Source of the DNA: Sphingopyxis sp. MSC1_008
GTDB taxonomy: Bacteria > Pseudomonadota > Alphaproteobacteria > Sphingomonadales > Sphingomonadaceae
NCBI RefSeq assembly: GCF_023197165.1
Contig: NZ_JALPRD010000018.1
Span: 1 to 64,000 of the forward strand
Direction of reading: 5' to 3'
Length of the DNA stretch: 64,000 nt
Made by a program: the position numbers and the translations under genes. Of the stretch, positions 37,352 to 46,359 are shown piece after piece (position 1 is the stretch's first letter; every line of letters starts with the position of its first letter). The notes under the pieces are model-generated. The model searched no databases. It was not told where the DNA came from and saw only the letters and a list, made by a program, of their open reading frames with translations.

Positions 37352-37687
37352 TCAGTTCGACGAATTGCCCCCGCCGCTGACGAACTGCTCGGTCGTATCG
37401 CGCGCATTCTGGCTGCTGTTCGCGATGACCTCTTTCCACTTTTCGTTCGTGTAGCAGGTGCGGTTCTTCTTCACGAGCGAACCGATCTCCAGCACCTTGC
37501 GGCATTTGATATAATAGGGATGGGTCTGCGGAAGCCCCTCGTTATACGCCTTGATCTCGGTCGGCGTCATCGCCGAGGGCGGCTTCGACGGCGGTGCGCG
37601 GTCGGCGCCGGCCGCAGCTTCGGCGGCGAAAGCGGCGGGCGCAGCGAGTAGCGCGGCCGCGACAAATGCTGGCAGAATGCGGTTCAT
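37352..37687 (-). CDS. Tandem small exported paralogue 1
   Basis: The 111-residue protein has a clean signal peptide (NRILPAFVAAALLAAPAAFA) and the shared core TEIKAYNEGLPQTHPYYIKCRKVLEIGSLVKKNRTCYTNEKWK. The C-terminus ends VSGGGNSSN. The ribosome binding site AGGAGG, 6 to 7 bases before the ATG, is the strongest of the three. It is first in a probable transcript of three genes and begins 118 bases after the stop of the beta-hydroxylase gene on the same strand. A GGGGC-ATC-GCCCC hairpin lies in that gap at 37740-37752. Function unknown. Confidence 0.72.
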   Translation of the reverse strand: MNRILPAFVAAALLAAPAAFAAEAAAGADRAPPSKPPSAMTPTEIKAYNEGLPQTHPYYIKCRKVLEIGSLVKKNRTCYTNEKWKEVIANSSQNARDTTEQFVSGGGNSSN

Positions 37688-37805
37688 GAAATTCCTCCTA
37701 CCGCGGGCCCCACCCGCAGCCTCATAAGCCATATCATATGGGGCATCGCCCCTTTCGCAAAGCTGAATTTCGGCTGGCATCGGACGGCCCGGACCCGCGG
37801 AATGC

Positions 37806-38996
37806 CTAGCGCGGAACGGCATAGCCCGACGCATCGGCCGACGCGAAATAGCGCAGCAGCAGATCGCGTTCGCGCTCGCCCAGATGCGGGTTCCAGACGT
37901 CGAAGATCAGCACCGCGCGCAGGTCGTCGCTGTCGTTCCACGCCTCATGCTCGATCGTGTCGTCAAAGGCGAACGCGGTGCCCTCTTCCCATGCGCGCGT
38001 CTCGCCGCCGACGCGAAAGCCGCAGCCCGGCGGAACGATCAGCGGCAGGTGGACGATCGCGCGCGTGTTGGTCACTCCGGTGTGCGGCGGGATGCGCGTA
38101 TGGGGTTTCAGCATCGAGAAAAAGGCGCTCGGTGCGCGCCCCGGAATGCGCGCGCCCGGGATCGCCGCAAGCGCGGCCGCCGTCGCGGGGCAGCGATCGA
38201 GCACGGCCTGGTTCGGCTCGCCATATTCCCAGAGGAAGCAGGCGCCCCAGTCGAGCCGGTTATCGAGCCCCGACCAGATCGACTCGGGCGTTCCCGCGTC
38301 CATCTTGACATAGGGCCGCAGCGCCTCGCCCGGATCGTCGAGCAAGGCCTGCAACTCGGTACGGATCGCATCGGTTTGCGCCTCGATTTCGGCGAACCAC
38401 GGAAAATGGCCGCGGTCGAAAAATTCGTCGGCGGGCAGGAAGGGGTAATAGATGCCCGCGCATTCATTCTGATAGACGCGGCGGCGCCCGAGCGCGCTCG
38501 CAATAAATGCCTCGCCGCGGCGCGCCTCGGTTTCCGACAGCTCGCTGCGGATCGCGCCGAATGCGCCCGACGCCGCGGTGAACATCGTATCGGTCGCCGC
38601 CGCGACAAACGCCTGCCCGTGCGCGAGCAGCGCCTCGAGCGGCGGCGGCACCGGATTGAGCTGTCCGCCGAGCGCGATCGCCGCGCTCCACGCCGCGAGC
38701 GCGGCGCCTTTGTCGCCCCGCGCTTCGTGCCGTTCGCCCTTGCGAATCCACGCCATCAGATCGCGCCGATCGATCGCCAGTGCGGCATCGAGCGCCGTCA
38801 GTTCGCGCTCGTCCTCGCCGAGCGCGCGCCAAGCTGAGGCGAGGTTGCGCTGCAGGGCACCCGATTGCGGATCGCCCGCGATAGCAGTGGCGAAATGCTC
38901 AGTTGCTGTCACGGCATCACCGGTTTGCAAGGCAGCAATGCCGAGCCGGTTAGCCTCTACGGCGGAGGCGGGCGGAGGTACGCTGGTCATGCCCAT
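37806..38996 (-). CDS. TPR protein with aspartyl/asparaginyl beta-hydroxylase domain
   Basis: The 396-residue protein joins N-terminal TPR-like helices (about residues 10-130, e.g. AALQTGDAVTATEHFATAI and RALGEDERELTALDAALAI) to a C-terminal Asp_Arg_Hydrox dioxygenase domain. The iron ligands are visible in RIPPHTGVTNTR and DDTIEHEAWND, and GCGFRVGGETRAWEEGTAFAFDD completes the 2-oxoglutarate-binding fold. Such enzymes hydroxylate Asp or Asn side chains in proteins or small molecules. The start is uncertain: in-frame ATGs at 39005, 38996 and 38990 all lack a good ribosome binding site. The divergent sulfotransferase-like gene starts at 39034. Confidence 0.85.
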   Translation of the reverse strand: MGMTSVPPPASAVEANRLGIAALQTGDAVTATEHFATAIAGDPQSGALQRNLASAWRALGEDERELTALDAALAIDRRDLMAWIRKGERHEARGDKGAALAAWSAAIALGGQLNPVPPPLEALLAHGQAFVAAATDTMFTAASGAFGAIRSELSETEARRGEAFIASALGRRRVYQNECAGIYYPFLPADEFFDRGHFPWFAEIEAQTDAIRTELQALLDDPGEALRPYVKMDAGTPESIWSGLDNRLDWGACFLWEYGEPNQAVLDRCPATAAALAAIPGARIPGRAPSAFFSMLKPHTRIPPHTGVTNTRAIVHLPLIVPPGCGFRVGGETRAWEEGTAFAFDDTIEHEAWNDSDDLRAVLIFDVWNPHLGERERDLLLRYFASADASGYAVPR

Positions 38997-39033
38997 GCTT
39001 GCCATCGGCGGGGGCAATCGGCAAGGTCGATTG

Positions 39034-40059
39034 ATGAGTTCTGCGCCTTCCGTGTCCGCCATTGTCGACGCCGCCGAATGGCTCGCGCACCGCTATGACC
39101 CGGGCCATGATGCCTTTCATTTTCGCCTCGTCGATCGCGCCGCGCGAGCGGGCATCCCCTTCCTGACCGACCTGCATCTGGGCGAGGAAGCCACGCCTGT
39201 CGTGTTGCGGCGGACCGACTGCCATGCCGCGGCGGCAAGCGAACCCGCGCCGCTGCATTTCCTGTTCCATTCGGCCTATTGCGCATCGACGATGCTCGCA
39301 CAGGCGCTCGACAGCCCGGGCGCCGCGACCAGCCTGTCCGAGCCGGTGCTGCTCAACGACATGGTCGGCTGGCGCCGCCGTGGCGCCAGTCCGCGCGACC
39401 ATGCCGCGGTGATGGACGATGCGCTGGCACTGCTCGGCCGCGGCTTTGCCGCAAGCGAGGCGGTGATCGTCAAGCCGTCGAACATCTTCAACCCGCTCGC
39501 GCGCGGCGCGTTGACGCTGCGGCCACAGGCGCGCGCGATCCTGCTCCATGCTCCGCTCCGCGATTTCCTGCTGTCGGTTGCGCGCAAGGGCATGTGGTGC
39601 CGGCTGTGGTGCCGCGAACTGCTCGAGGGCTATCTGGCCGACGGTTATGTGCAGCTCGGTTTCGAAGCACGCGACTATTTCCGCCAGTCGGACCTGCAGG
39701 TCGCCGCGGTGGGCTGGCTCGCGCAACAACAGGCATTCGCCGCGCTGCTCGCATGGGCGCCGGGCCGGATCGCCTCGCTCGACAGCGAGGTGCTGACGCG
39801 CGACCCCGTCGCTGCGGTCGCGGCGGCGATGGATCATCTCAGGCTCGCCGGCGACCGCACCGCGATCGCCGCCCATCCGGCACTCGCCCGCAACAGCAAA
39901 TCGGGCGCGCCCTTCGCGGCGGGCGAACGGCAGCGCGATCTCGCCGCGGCCGAAGCCGCCTATGGCGAAGAGATTGTGCAAGTCGTCGGCTGGGCGGAAG
40001 CCGTAGCCGATCAGGCCGGCATTCCGCTCGCCCTGCCGGGGTCGCTTTTGACGCGCTGA
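39034..40059 (+). CDS. Sulfotransferase-like P-loop protein
   Basis: The 341-residue protein has a sulfotransferase-type nucleotide loop, FLFHSAYCASTMLAQALD near residue 75, where the S-x-x-C-x-S-T pattern resembles the PAPS 5'-phosphosulfate loop. LLHAPLRDFLLSVARKG fits the 3'-phosphate region. The C-terminal helices are otherwise unplaced. It could transfer sulfate or be a related P-loop kinase. ATG at 39034 is chosen since it starts the domain; the frame upstream overlaps the divergent gene and is a shadow. It shares a 37-base intergenic region with the TPR-hydroxylase gene, suggesting joint control. Confidence 0.7.
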   Translation: MSSAPSVSAIVDAAEWLAHRYDPGHDAFHFRLVDRAARAGIPFLTDLHLGEEATPVVLRRTDCHAAAASEPAPLHFLFHSAYCASTMLAQALDSPGAATSLSEPVLLNDMVGWRRRGASPRDHAAVMDDALALLGRGFAASEAVIVKPSNIFNPLARGALTLRPQARAILLHAPLRDFLLSVARKGMWCRLWCRELLEGYLADGYVQLGFEARDYFRQSDLQVAAVGWLAQQQAFAALLAWAPGRIASLDSEVLTRDPVAAVAAAMDHLRLAGDRTAIAAHPALARNSKSGAPFAAGERQRDLAAAEAAYGEEIVQVVGWAEAVADQAGIPLALPGSLLTR

Positions 40060-40121
40060 CGCCCGCCGGGTTGGCGGTCAATTTCCGTCGCCGCCCTCGG
40101 CAGCTGACGACCTATAACAGT

Positions 40122-40199
40122 CGTCGCCCCCGCAAAGGCGGGGGCCGTTGTCGGCCTTGCGCTGTATCTCCAGCGGCCCCCGCCTTCGCGGGGGCGACG
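40122..40199. repeat. Composite palindromic repeat (GCCCCCGC type)
   Basis: Two inverted units, CGTCGCCCCCGCAAAGGCGG at the left and its near-complement at the right end, face each other around a central segment. It lies between the sulfotransferase-like gene and the convergent TonB receptor gene. It shares its core with the repeats at 6.2 and 11.1 kb. Confidence 0.8.
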
Positions 40200-40262
40200 G
40201 GTTAGATAAGCGTCCGCTCACCACCCGAAAGCCACCATTCAACCCGCCCTCCTGGCGCCATA

Positions 40263-40294
40263 GAAAAAGGGGCGGACATTGCTGTCCGCCCCCA
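40263..40294 (-). terminator. Terminator of the second TonB receptor gene
   Basis: GGGGCGGACA-GCAA-TGTCCGCCCC followed by TTTTTC in the minus direction is a strong rho-independent terminator, 24 bases after the receptor stop. Confidence 0.9.
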
Positions 40295-40317
40295 ATTCTT
40301 GCCGAAGCGTGAAGTGA

Positions 40318-43300
40318 CTAGAACTTCAGCTTTGCCGACACAGCGTAACGACGACCCAGGGCGTCGTACGTCGCCGGGAAGGTGTTGCCGCTGTTGTAGG
40401 TGGTCGAACCGATCGTGTTGCCGACGATCGGCGGCTTGTTGTCGAGCAGGTTCTGCACGGTCAGCGTCACCACCAGATTGTCGCTGACGGTGAAACGGCC
40501 CGTCAGGTCGAAATAGTGCTGCGACTTGATCTTGCGGAACTTCTCGTCGACGACGCAAGCGCCCGGATCGGCACCGAGGGCATCGGGGCAATCCGCGTTA
40601 CCAACGGTGTTGGCGATGTCGGCTTCAAGCTGTGCAGGCTCGAACGACACGCTGTCCTGCCAACGCCACAGCAGCGACAGGTCGACCTTGTCGAAGCCGA
40701 GCGTGAAGCGGTTCGAGAACTGATACTCGGGCTGGATCGAGCCCGTGAACGAGCAGTTCACGCTGTAGTAGCCGACGCATTCGCGGTTGAGCGACGACGC
40801 CAGGTTCACGTCCGACTTGAACTTCGACGAGTGCGTCCAGTTACCGACGAACGACCAGTCGAGGCTTGCGAAGCCCAGGTCGGTGTTCCAGTTCATCAGC
40901 AAGTCGATGCCGTCGGTGAACAGACGACCATTGTTGTTCGTCTGGCCGAAGAGGCCCGGCGTGGTCGCTGCGTCGCCGTCGAGGCCGCCGGTGAGCGGGT
41001 TACGACGGATAACCGTACAGGCCGGATCAGCGGCGCTGGCGGCGGTGACGTTGCCGAAACATGCGGCAATGATGTCACCCGGCAGCGGAGCGCCGATCAC
41101 ATTGTCGATCTTGATGTTGTAGTAATCGACCGACAGGTTGAAGCGCGGCAGGAAGTCCGGCTGGAACACTGCACCGATGGTCCAGGTGTTCGCCTTTTCC
41201 GGCTGCAGCGCAAGGTTGCCGCCCTGGTTGATGTTGGCCTGGGCTGCGGTCGGGTTGGCGATCGCACCGATCGTGCCGGCCGGAGCACCCTGTGCAATAC
41301 AGATGGCGCGCAGGTTGGCGTTGGTGGTCGGAGCCGAGCCCGCGCAGGGGTCGATGCCGAGGTTGGTCAGCGCGACCGACAGCGGCGTGAACAGTTCGCC
41401 GATGTTCGGAGCGCGGACAGCGCGGCTGTAGTTACCACGGATCTTGACGCCCGCGCCCGGTTCCCAGCTACCGCCGGCTTTCCAAGTCCAGGTGTCGTAA
41501 CCCGCGCCACCCTGAATGCTGTAATCCGAGTAACGGATACCGGCTTCGAGGGTCAGGCTTTCGAAGAAGGGCTTGTCTTCGATCAGCGGTGCGACGATTT
41601 CGGCATAAGCTTCATAAACGTCGTACTTGCCATCGATGTCGGGAGCCGCACCGCCGGCGCCACCGAGTTCACCCGGGGTCTTGGCGAGAAGATCCGACGC
41701 CTGCTGCGCGGTGTATTTGCGATATTCGCCGCCGAGAGCGAAGCCGATCGGCTGCACTGCGCCCGGCGAGGCAAAGCCGAGGTCACCCGAGATGATCGCG
41801 CGAACCTGCGAAAGCGAAGTGCGGTTGGTCGTCTGGCTGTTTTCCTGAAGGAAACCGGCGGCTGCCGGCGTGATCGAGCCTTCGGGGCCAAAGATGTTGA
41901 CCGGGACGCAACCGTTCGACGCATCCTGGCAGACGGGGTTCGCAAGCGTACCCTCGACCAGCGAGCCCTGACGGAAACGCGACTGCAGCGTGTAGCCCTG
42001 AATCGTCTGGATATTTTCCGATTCGCCGTAGGCACCTTCGATGCTCCAGTCGAGCGTGTCGGTGATACCGCCACGCACGCCGACGCGATAGTCGAAGAAG
42101 GTCGTCTGATAGTCGCTGATACGCGGGCCGACTTCGGGCGTACGACGGTTCAGCGTGATCGCCGGATTGTCGTTATAGCCTTCGTCGGTATCGATCACGC
42201 CGTCGCCGTTGGTGTCGGCCGAAACAAACGCGCCGGTACCGGTCTGACGGTAACCCGCGGTGCCGAACGCCGAAGTTGCGGCGGTATCGCACTCAGCCTG
42301 CGAGAAGCGAGCTTCATAGACGGCCGCGCTGGGGTTGACGTCGAATGCGCAGATCTGGTTGCGCAGCGTCGCCGACAGATACGGGTTGTTCAGGTTGATC
42401 GGAACCGAGCCGCCGAACGAGCCCGACGGAGCGATGATCGTCGAGACCTTGTTCTTCGAGAACATGCCGCGCGTGTAGACTTCGATCGAGTCCGACACTT
42501 CATAGTTCGCCTGAGCGTAGATGTTGTAACGCTCGAACGGGGTCTGGAAGATGTTGAACGGGTTGAAGTTGTAGGTCGCGAACGTACCGACGGCCTGGCC
42601 GGCGGCGTTGATCTGGCGCAGGCCGCCGTTGGCGGTCGCGGGATCGATGTTCACCGAACCATCGGGGTTCAGCGGACGGGTGCCCGAAATGCGCGACGGA
42701 ACCGACGTACCCGAACCGATGAAGGTGTCCGAATAGCTGTCGAGCGTGTTTTCCGAGAACGGACGCGCGCCCTGATAGACGGCGTCGGCCGACTGGTAGC
42801 CGATGCTCAGCACCGCGTTACCGCGGCCATCGTCGAAGTTCGCACCGATGGTGGCGTCGACGCGGAAGACGTTGCCGTCGCCCTGTTCGGTGATCTGGTT
42901 CGAAGCGGTGACTTCCAGACCGGCGAAATCGCGCTTGGTGATGAAGTTCACCACGCCGGTGATGGCGTCGGCGCCATAGGTGGTCACGGCGGCGCCGGTC
43001 AGCGCGTCGACGCGCTCGATCAGGGCCAGCGGGATGTTGTTAAGGTCGACGCGGCCGTTCACGTCCGACGGAGCGACGCGGTTGCCGTTCAAGAGGACGA
43101 TGTTGCGGACCGAGCCGAGGCCGCGAAGATCGACGTACGAACCGCCGGTGTTGCCGTTGTTGACGGCCGAACCCATGTTCGGGACGACGCCGGGCATTTC
43201 GCGCAGAACTTCTTCGGCGACGTTCGACTGCTTCAGTTCGATCGTGTCCGAGGTCGTGACGTTGACCGGGGTCGACTGTTCGAGGTTCGGGTTGCGGATC

Positions 43301-43443
43301 AGCGTACCGGTGACGACGATTTCCGACTGTGCGGCACCTTCTGCGGCGGCGTCCTGCGCAAAGGCAGGAGCCGAAACCAGGGCGACGCTCAATACGAGCG
43401 GCGCAGCGCCTAGCCTCAGCTTGGAATATTGGGTTTTCTTCAC
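40318..43443 (-). CDS. TonB-dependent outer-membrane receptor, second
   Basis: The 1041-residue protein has a signal peptide (LVLSVALVSAPAFAQ), a plug with SEIVVTGTLIRNPNLEQSTPVNV, LRGLGSVRNIVLLNGNRVA and TYGADAITGVVNFI, and a long barrel ending YDALGRRYAVSAKLKF. It is of the same broad class as the receptor at 11212 but clearly different in sequence. The start is taken as GTG at 43441-43443, since AAGGGA lies 8 bases before it and the signal peptide starts KKTQYSKLRLG; the longer frame to 43581 has no such leader. Base use in this gene is less extreme in GC than its neighbours, as expected for a highly expressed gene. Ligand unknown. Confidence 0.9.
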   Translation of the reverse strand: MKKTQYSKLRLGAAPLVLSVALVSAPAFAQDAAAEGAAQSEIVVTGTLIRNPNLEQSTPVNVTTSDTIELKQSNVAEEVLREMPGVVPNMGSAVNNGNTGGSYVDLRGLGSVRNIVLLNGNRVAPSDVNGRVDLNNIPLALIERVDALTGAAVTTYGADAITGVVNFITKRDFAGLEVTASNQITEQGDGNVFRVDATIGANFDDGRGNAVLSIGYQSADAVYQGARPFSENTLDSYSDTFIGSGTSVPSRISGTRPLNPDGSVNIDPATANGGLRQINAAGQAVGTFATYNFNPFNIFQTPFERYNIYAQANYEVSDSIEVYTRGMFSKNKVSTIIAPSGSFGGSVPINLNNPYLSATLRNQICAFDVNPSAAVYEARFSQAECDTAATSAFGTAGYRQTGTGAFVSADTNGDGVIDTDEGYNDNPAITLNRRTPEVGPRISDYQTTFFDYRVGVRGGITDTLDWSIEGAYGESENIQTIQGYTLQSRFRQGSLVEGTLANPVCQDASNGCVPVNIFGPEGSITPAAAGFLQENSQTTNRTSLSQVRAIISGDLGFASPGAVQPIGFALGGEYRKYTAQQASDLLAKTPGELGGAGGAAPDIDGKYDVYEAYAEIVAPLIEDKPFFESLTLEAGIRYSDYSIQGGAGYDTWTWKAGGSWEPGAGVKIRGNYSRAVRAPNIGELFTPLSVALTNLGIDPCAGSAPTTNANLRAICIAQGAPAGTIGAIANPTAAQANINQGGNLALQPEKANTWTIGAVFQPDFLPRFNLSVDYYNIKIDNVIGAPLPGDIIAACFGNVTAASAADPACTVIRRNPLTGGLDGDAATTPGLFGQTNNNGRLFTDGIDLLMNWNTDLGFASLDWSFVGNWTHSSKFKSDVNLASSLNRECVGYYSVNCSFTGSIQPEYQFSNRFTLGFDKVDLSLLWRWQDSVSFEPAQLEADIANTVGNADCPDALGADPGACVVDEKFRKIKSQHYFDLTGRFTVSDNLVVTLTVQNLLDNKPPIVGNTIGSTTYNSGNTFPATYDALGRRYAVSAKLKF

Positions 43444-43713
43444 AGTGCAGTCCCTTGCTACTGGTGGATTGAAATTACCCGGACCCCCCGCACGACCAGC
43501 CAAAGCCGACGCGCACAGATGCCCCGATAGCGTGCGGGATGTAGCTTCGTTCATGTCGAGTAAAGCAAATTCCCGGCCCAATCAGCCGTTTCGCGAGCCA
43601 TTGTGACGTATTTGCAACAAACGCGGGAATCCACGAAATACAATGTTGCTTTGCCGCATCATTCGCGACATTTTGTTTCACTGGTTACGAATTCGCGGGC
43701 ACCCCAGCCAGGC

Positions 43714-44646
43714 TCACCCGCCGATCGGTCCCGCCAGCTTGCCGGGGTCGAGACGCGCGTCACGCCATTTCAGTCCCCAGTGCATATGCGGCCCCGTCGC
43801 GCGTCCGGTCCGCCCGACGGTGCCCAGCACCTGCCCTTGGACGACCCGGTCGCCGACCTTCACATCGAGCCGCTGGCAATGGAGGAAGGCGCTCGACAGC
43901 CCCATGCCATGATCGACGATGAGAAGATTGCCCTCGAGCGTGAAGGGCGCGCTCGCGGCGAGCACGACCACCCCGTCGGCGGGCGCGACGAACGGCGTTC
44001 CGGCGGGCACGGCGACGTCGGTGCCGCTATGATAACTGCCCGGCTTGCCCTGATAGACGCGCTGCGACCCGAAGAATCCCGACAGCCGCCCCGTCACTGG
44101 CCAGCGGAATGTCTGCCGCCAGCCGTCCGAATCGACCCGCATGTTCCGCGCCGCGGCGATCTGCGCGAGTTCGGCGGGGCGGCGGCGTTCGAAATCGGCA
44201 TCGCTCGATGCACTTCCACGATAGGGCGCGTTGATATGTTCGAGCCGCCAGCGGCCGGGCGCGACCGCGATGAGACGTTCCACCGAGCGCCCATCGGCGA
44301 GCGTTGCGACCAGCCGCGCGCTTGACCCGGCGTCGCGGTCGAAGGCGATCAGGAAGCGGCCGTCGCTGGCGAGCGGAATCGCCTTGCCGTCGAGGGTGAG
44401 CGCGCGCGTGTCGCTGGGCACCTGCCCGATCATCGCCGCGCCCTGTTCGGCAAGCCCGGTGAGCGTGAAGTCTGCGCGCACCGGCGCGCGCGGCGGTGCG
44501 GGCTGAGAGGGCGGCGTGGCGACAGGTTGAACCGCCGGCCGCGGTGCGGGCCTGGTTTCGGTCTCGGCCGCCGGGACGCAGCCCACGGCAACGATCAGGA
44601 GCGTAAACGCCGCCCCGTGTCGCAGCCAATCCTTCGCAAACCTCAT
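43714..44646 (-). CDS. M23 (LytM-type) peptidase, envelope-anchored
   Basis: The 310-residue protein has an N-terminal signal with a possible lipobox Cys at residue 23 (VAVGC). A Pro-rich stretch runs to about residue 55, then a middle domain, then a C-terminal M23 domain. The zinc ligands of the M23 domain are visible in SYHSGTDVAVPAG and GPHMHWGLKW. The active motifs are complete, so it should cut peptidoglycan cross-bridges. The ATG overlaps the DUF2093 stop (ATGA). Downstream is the gap before the second TonB receptor gene. Confidence 0.9.
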   Translation of the reverse strand: MRFAKDWLRHGAAFTLLIVAVGCVPAAETETRPAPRPAVQPVATPPSQPAPPRAPVRADFTLTGLAEQGAAMIGQVPSDTRALTLDGKAIPLASDGRFLIAFDRDAGSSARLVATLADGRSVERLIAVAPGRWRLEHINAPYRGSASSDADFERRRPAELAQIAAARNMRVDSDGWRQTFRWPVTGRLSGFFGSQRVYQGKPGSYHSGTDVAVPAGTPFVAPADGVVVLAASAPFTLEGNLLIVDHGMGLSSAFLHCQRLDVKVGDRVVQGQVLGTVGRTGRATGPHMHWGLKWRDARLDPGKLAGPIGG

Positions 44647-44855
44647 GCCTTGCGCGCGGCGTCCAGTTCGGACTGCACCGATATCTCGGCACTGGCATAG
44701 GGTTCCTGCCGCGCGACCGACCAGTAACGCAGCTCGTCGAGCCCGATCGGCGCGCCGCTCACCGCGCACAGCACATGGTCGCCGGGCGCGAGGACGCGAA
44801 AACCGTTCGGTCCATATTGCAGGCGGGCGAGGCGGTTGCGGCTGGCGATCAACAT
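44643..44855 (-). CDS. DUF2093 protein
   Basis: The 70-residue protein matches DUF2093: ARLQYGPNGFRVLAPGDHVLCAVSGAPIGLDELRYWSVARQEPY. This family occurs almost only in alphaproteobacteria, commonly next to xseA; its role is unknown. It is 76 bases from the xseA stop and overlaps the M23 gene start by four bases, so xseA, DUF2093 and M23 probably form one transcript. Confidence 0.85.
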   Translation of the reverse strand: MLIASRNRLARLQYGPNGFRVLAPGDHVLCAVSGAPIGLDELRYWSVARQEPYASAEISVQSELDAARKA

Positions 44856-44931
44856 GAGTCTCTATCCATTTGGCGGGCAAGTCAGGCCGCAACTATAACA
44901 GCATCGCGCCGCGCGGCCACCCCCCGCCAGT

Positions 44932-46359
44932 TCAGAAGAGCTCGCCCTGCCCCCGCCTGGGCTCCGCGGACGGGGACTTGCGCGGCGGCTTTGGCGTCGG
45001 GGGAGGGGGCGCACCATCGCCGCCGACCGCGACCGGCACCTCGCCGTCGGCAAACTGCAGCTGCAAATGCCCGGCAGCGCGCGCCTTGGCCGCGGTCGTG
45101 ACGATCGCGCCGCCGCTATCGCGCACCATCGCATAACCGCGCGACAACAGCGCGCGCGGATCGAGGCTGTCGAGCAATCGCCCCAGCCCTTCGAGCAGCG
45201 CCCGGTCGCGGTCCCAGCGCCGCGCGAGCAGCGCGGGACGCAGCGCCGCGCCGCGCGTCGCAAGCCGCTCCGAAATCACCGTCAGCCGATGCCGCTGGCT
45301 GCGGTCGAGCCGATCACCCGCATCGTCGAGCCGCTGGCGCTGCGGCGCATAGAGCGCGTCGCGCTTCGGCAAATGCCGCGCCAGCGCCGTCAGCCTTTCG
45401 CCCGCCAACGACTGATGCCGGTTCGCCGCACCGATGATGCGGCCATTCCACGTCGCGAGCTGCGACATCAGTTCGGCGCGCACCGGCACGGCCATCTCGG
45501 CGGCAGCGGTCGGCGTCGGCGCGCGCACGTCGGCGGCATAGTCGGCGAGCGTCACGTCGGTTTCATGCCCCACCGCGCTGATCGTCGGGATGCGGCAATC
45601 GGCGATCGCGCGCACGACGACCTCCTCGTTAAACGCCCACAGATCCTCGATCGACCCGCCGCCGCGCGCGACGATGACGAGATCGGGACGCGGCACGGCG
45701 CCACCGGGAGCGATGGCGTCGAAGCCACGGATCGCATTCGCGACCTGCGCCGCCGCGCCGTCGCCCTGCACGAGGACCGGCCAGACAATGACATGCGTCG
45801 GGCAGCGGTCGGCGAGCCTGTGGAGAATGTCACGGATCACTGCCCCGGTCGGCGAGGTTACGACGCCGATGGTGCGCGGCAGATACGGCAGCCGGTCATA
45901 TTTCCGCTCGCGGTCGAACAACCCCTCGGTGCCGAGCCGCGCCTTCAATTTCTCGAAGAGCAGCATCAAAGCGCCCTCGCCCGCGACCTCGAGCGTATCG
46001 ACGACGAGCTGATATTTCGACCGCCCCGGATAGGTGGTGAGCTTGCCGGTCGCGATCACCTCGATCCCGTCCTCGGGTCGGAAGGCAAGGCGCCCCGCCT
46101 GCCCCTTCCACATCACCATGTCGATCAGCGCATTATCGTCTTTCAGCGCCGCATAAAAATGCCCCGACGCCGCGCGTTTCGTCCCCGACAATTCACCCCG
46201 CACGCGCACGCGCGCGAAGCCGTCCTCGACAGTGCGCTTGATCGCCGCCGACAACTGGCTGACCGACAGCGCCGGTGCATTGTCGCCGGGCGCCGCCTCG
46301 GCTAACAGCCGCGCTTCGGTGCCATCGTCGGACGCCGTATCGGGAAAAGGGACTGACAT
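44932..46359 (-). CDS. xseA: Exodeoxyribonuclease VII large subunit
   Basis: The 475-residue XseA, with small subunit XseB, degrades single-stranded DNA. The N-terminal OB domain is seen in [30 protein letters not shown], and the catalytic core in [32 protein letters not shown] and [27 protein letters not shown]. The C-terminal tail is Pro/Arg-rich. ATG at 46357-46359 is taken as the start, following AGGATATTC. That ATG overlaps the divergent purD ATG. xseB is not in the window. Confidence 0.93.
   Translation of the reverse strand: MSVPFPDTASDDGTEARLLAEAAPGDNAPALSVSQLSAAIKRTVEDGFARVRVRGELSGTKRAASGHFYAALKDDNALIDMVMWKGQAGRLAFRPEDGIEVIATGKLTTYPGRSKYQLVVDTLEVAGEGALMLLFEKLKARLGTEGLFDRERKYDRLPYLPRTIGVVTSPTGAVIRDILHRLADRCPTHVIVWPVLVQGDGAAAQVANAIRGFDAIAPGGAVPRPDLVIVARGGGSIEDLWAFNEEVVVRAIADCRIPTISAVGHETDVTLADYAADVRAPTPTAAAEMAVPVRAELMSQLATWNGRIIGAANRHQSLAGERLTALARHLPKRDALYAPQRQRLDDAGDRLDRSQRHRLTVISERLATRGAALRPALLARRWDRDRALLEGLGRLLDSLDPRALLSRGYAMVRDSGGAIVTTAAKARAAGHLQLQFADGEVPVAVGGDGAPPPPTPKPPRKSPSAEPRRGQGELF

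Noticed and set aside
40516..43413. 965-codon open frame antisense to the second TonB receptor gene
   Set aside because: No domains, Arg/Val/Asp-rich shadow translation; the sense strand has signal peptide, plug and barrel motifs.
43475..43681. Short minus-strand frame upstream of the second TonB receptor
   Set aside because: Cys/Trp-rich random-looking translation with no ribosome binding site; it lies in the receptor's upstream region.
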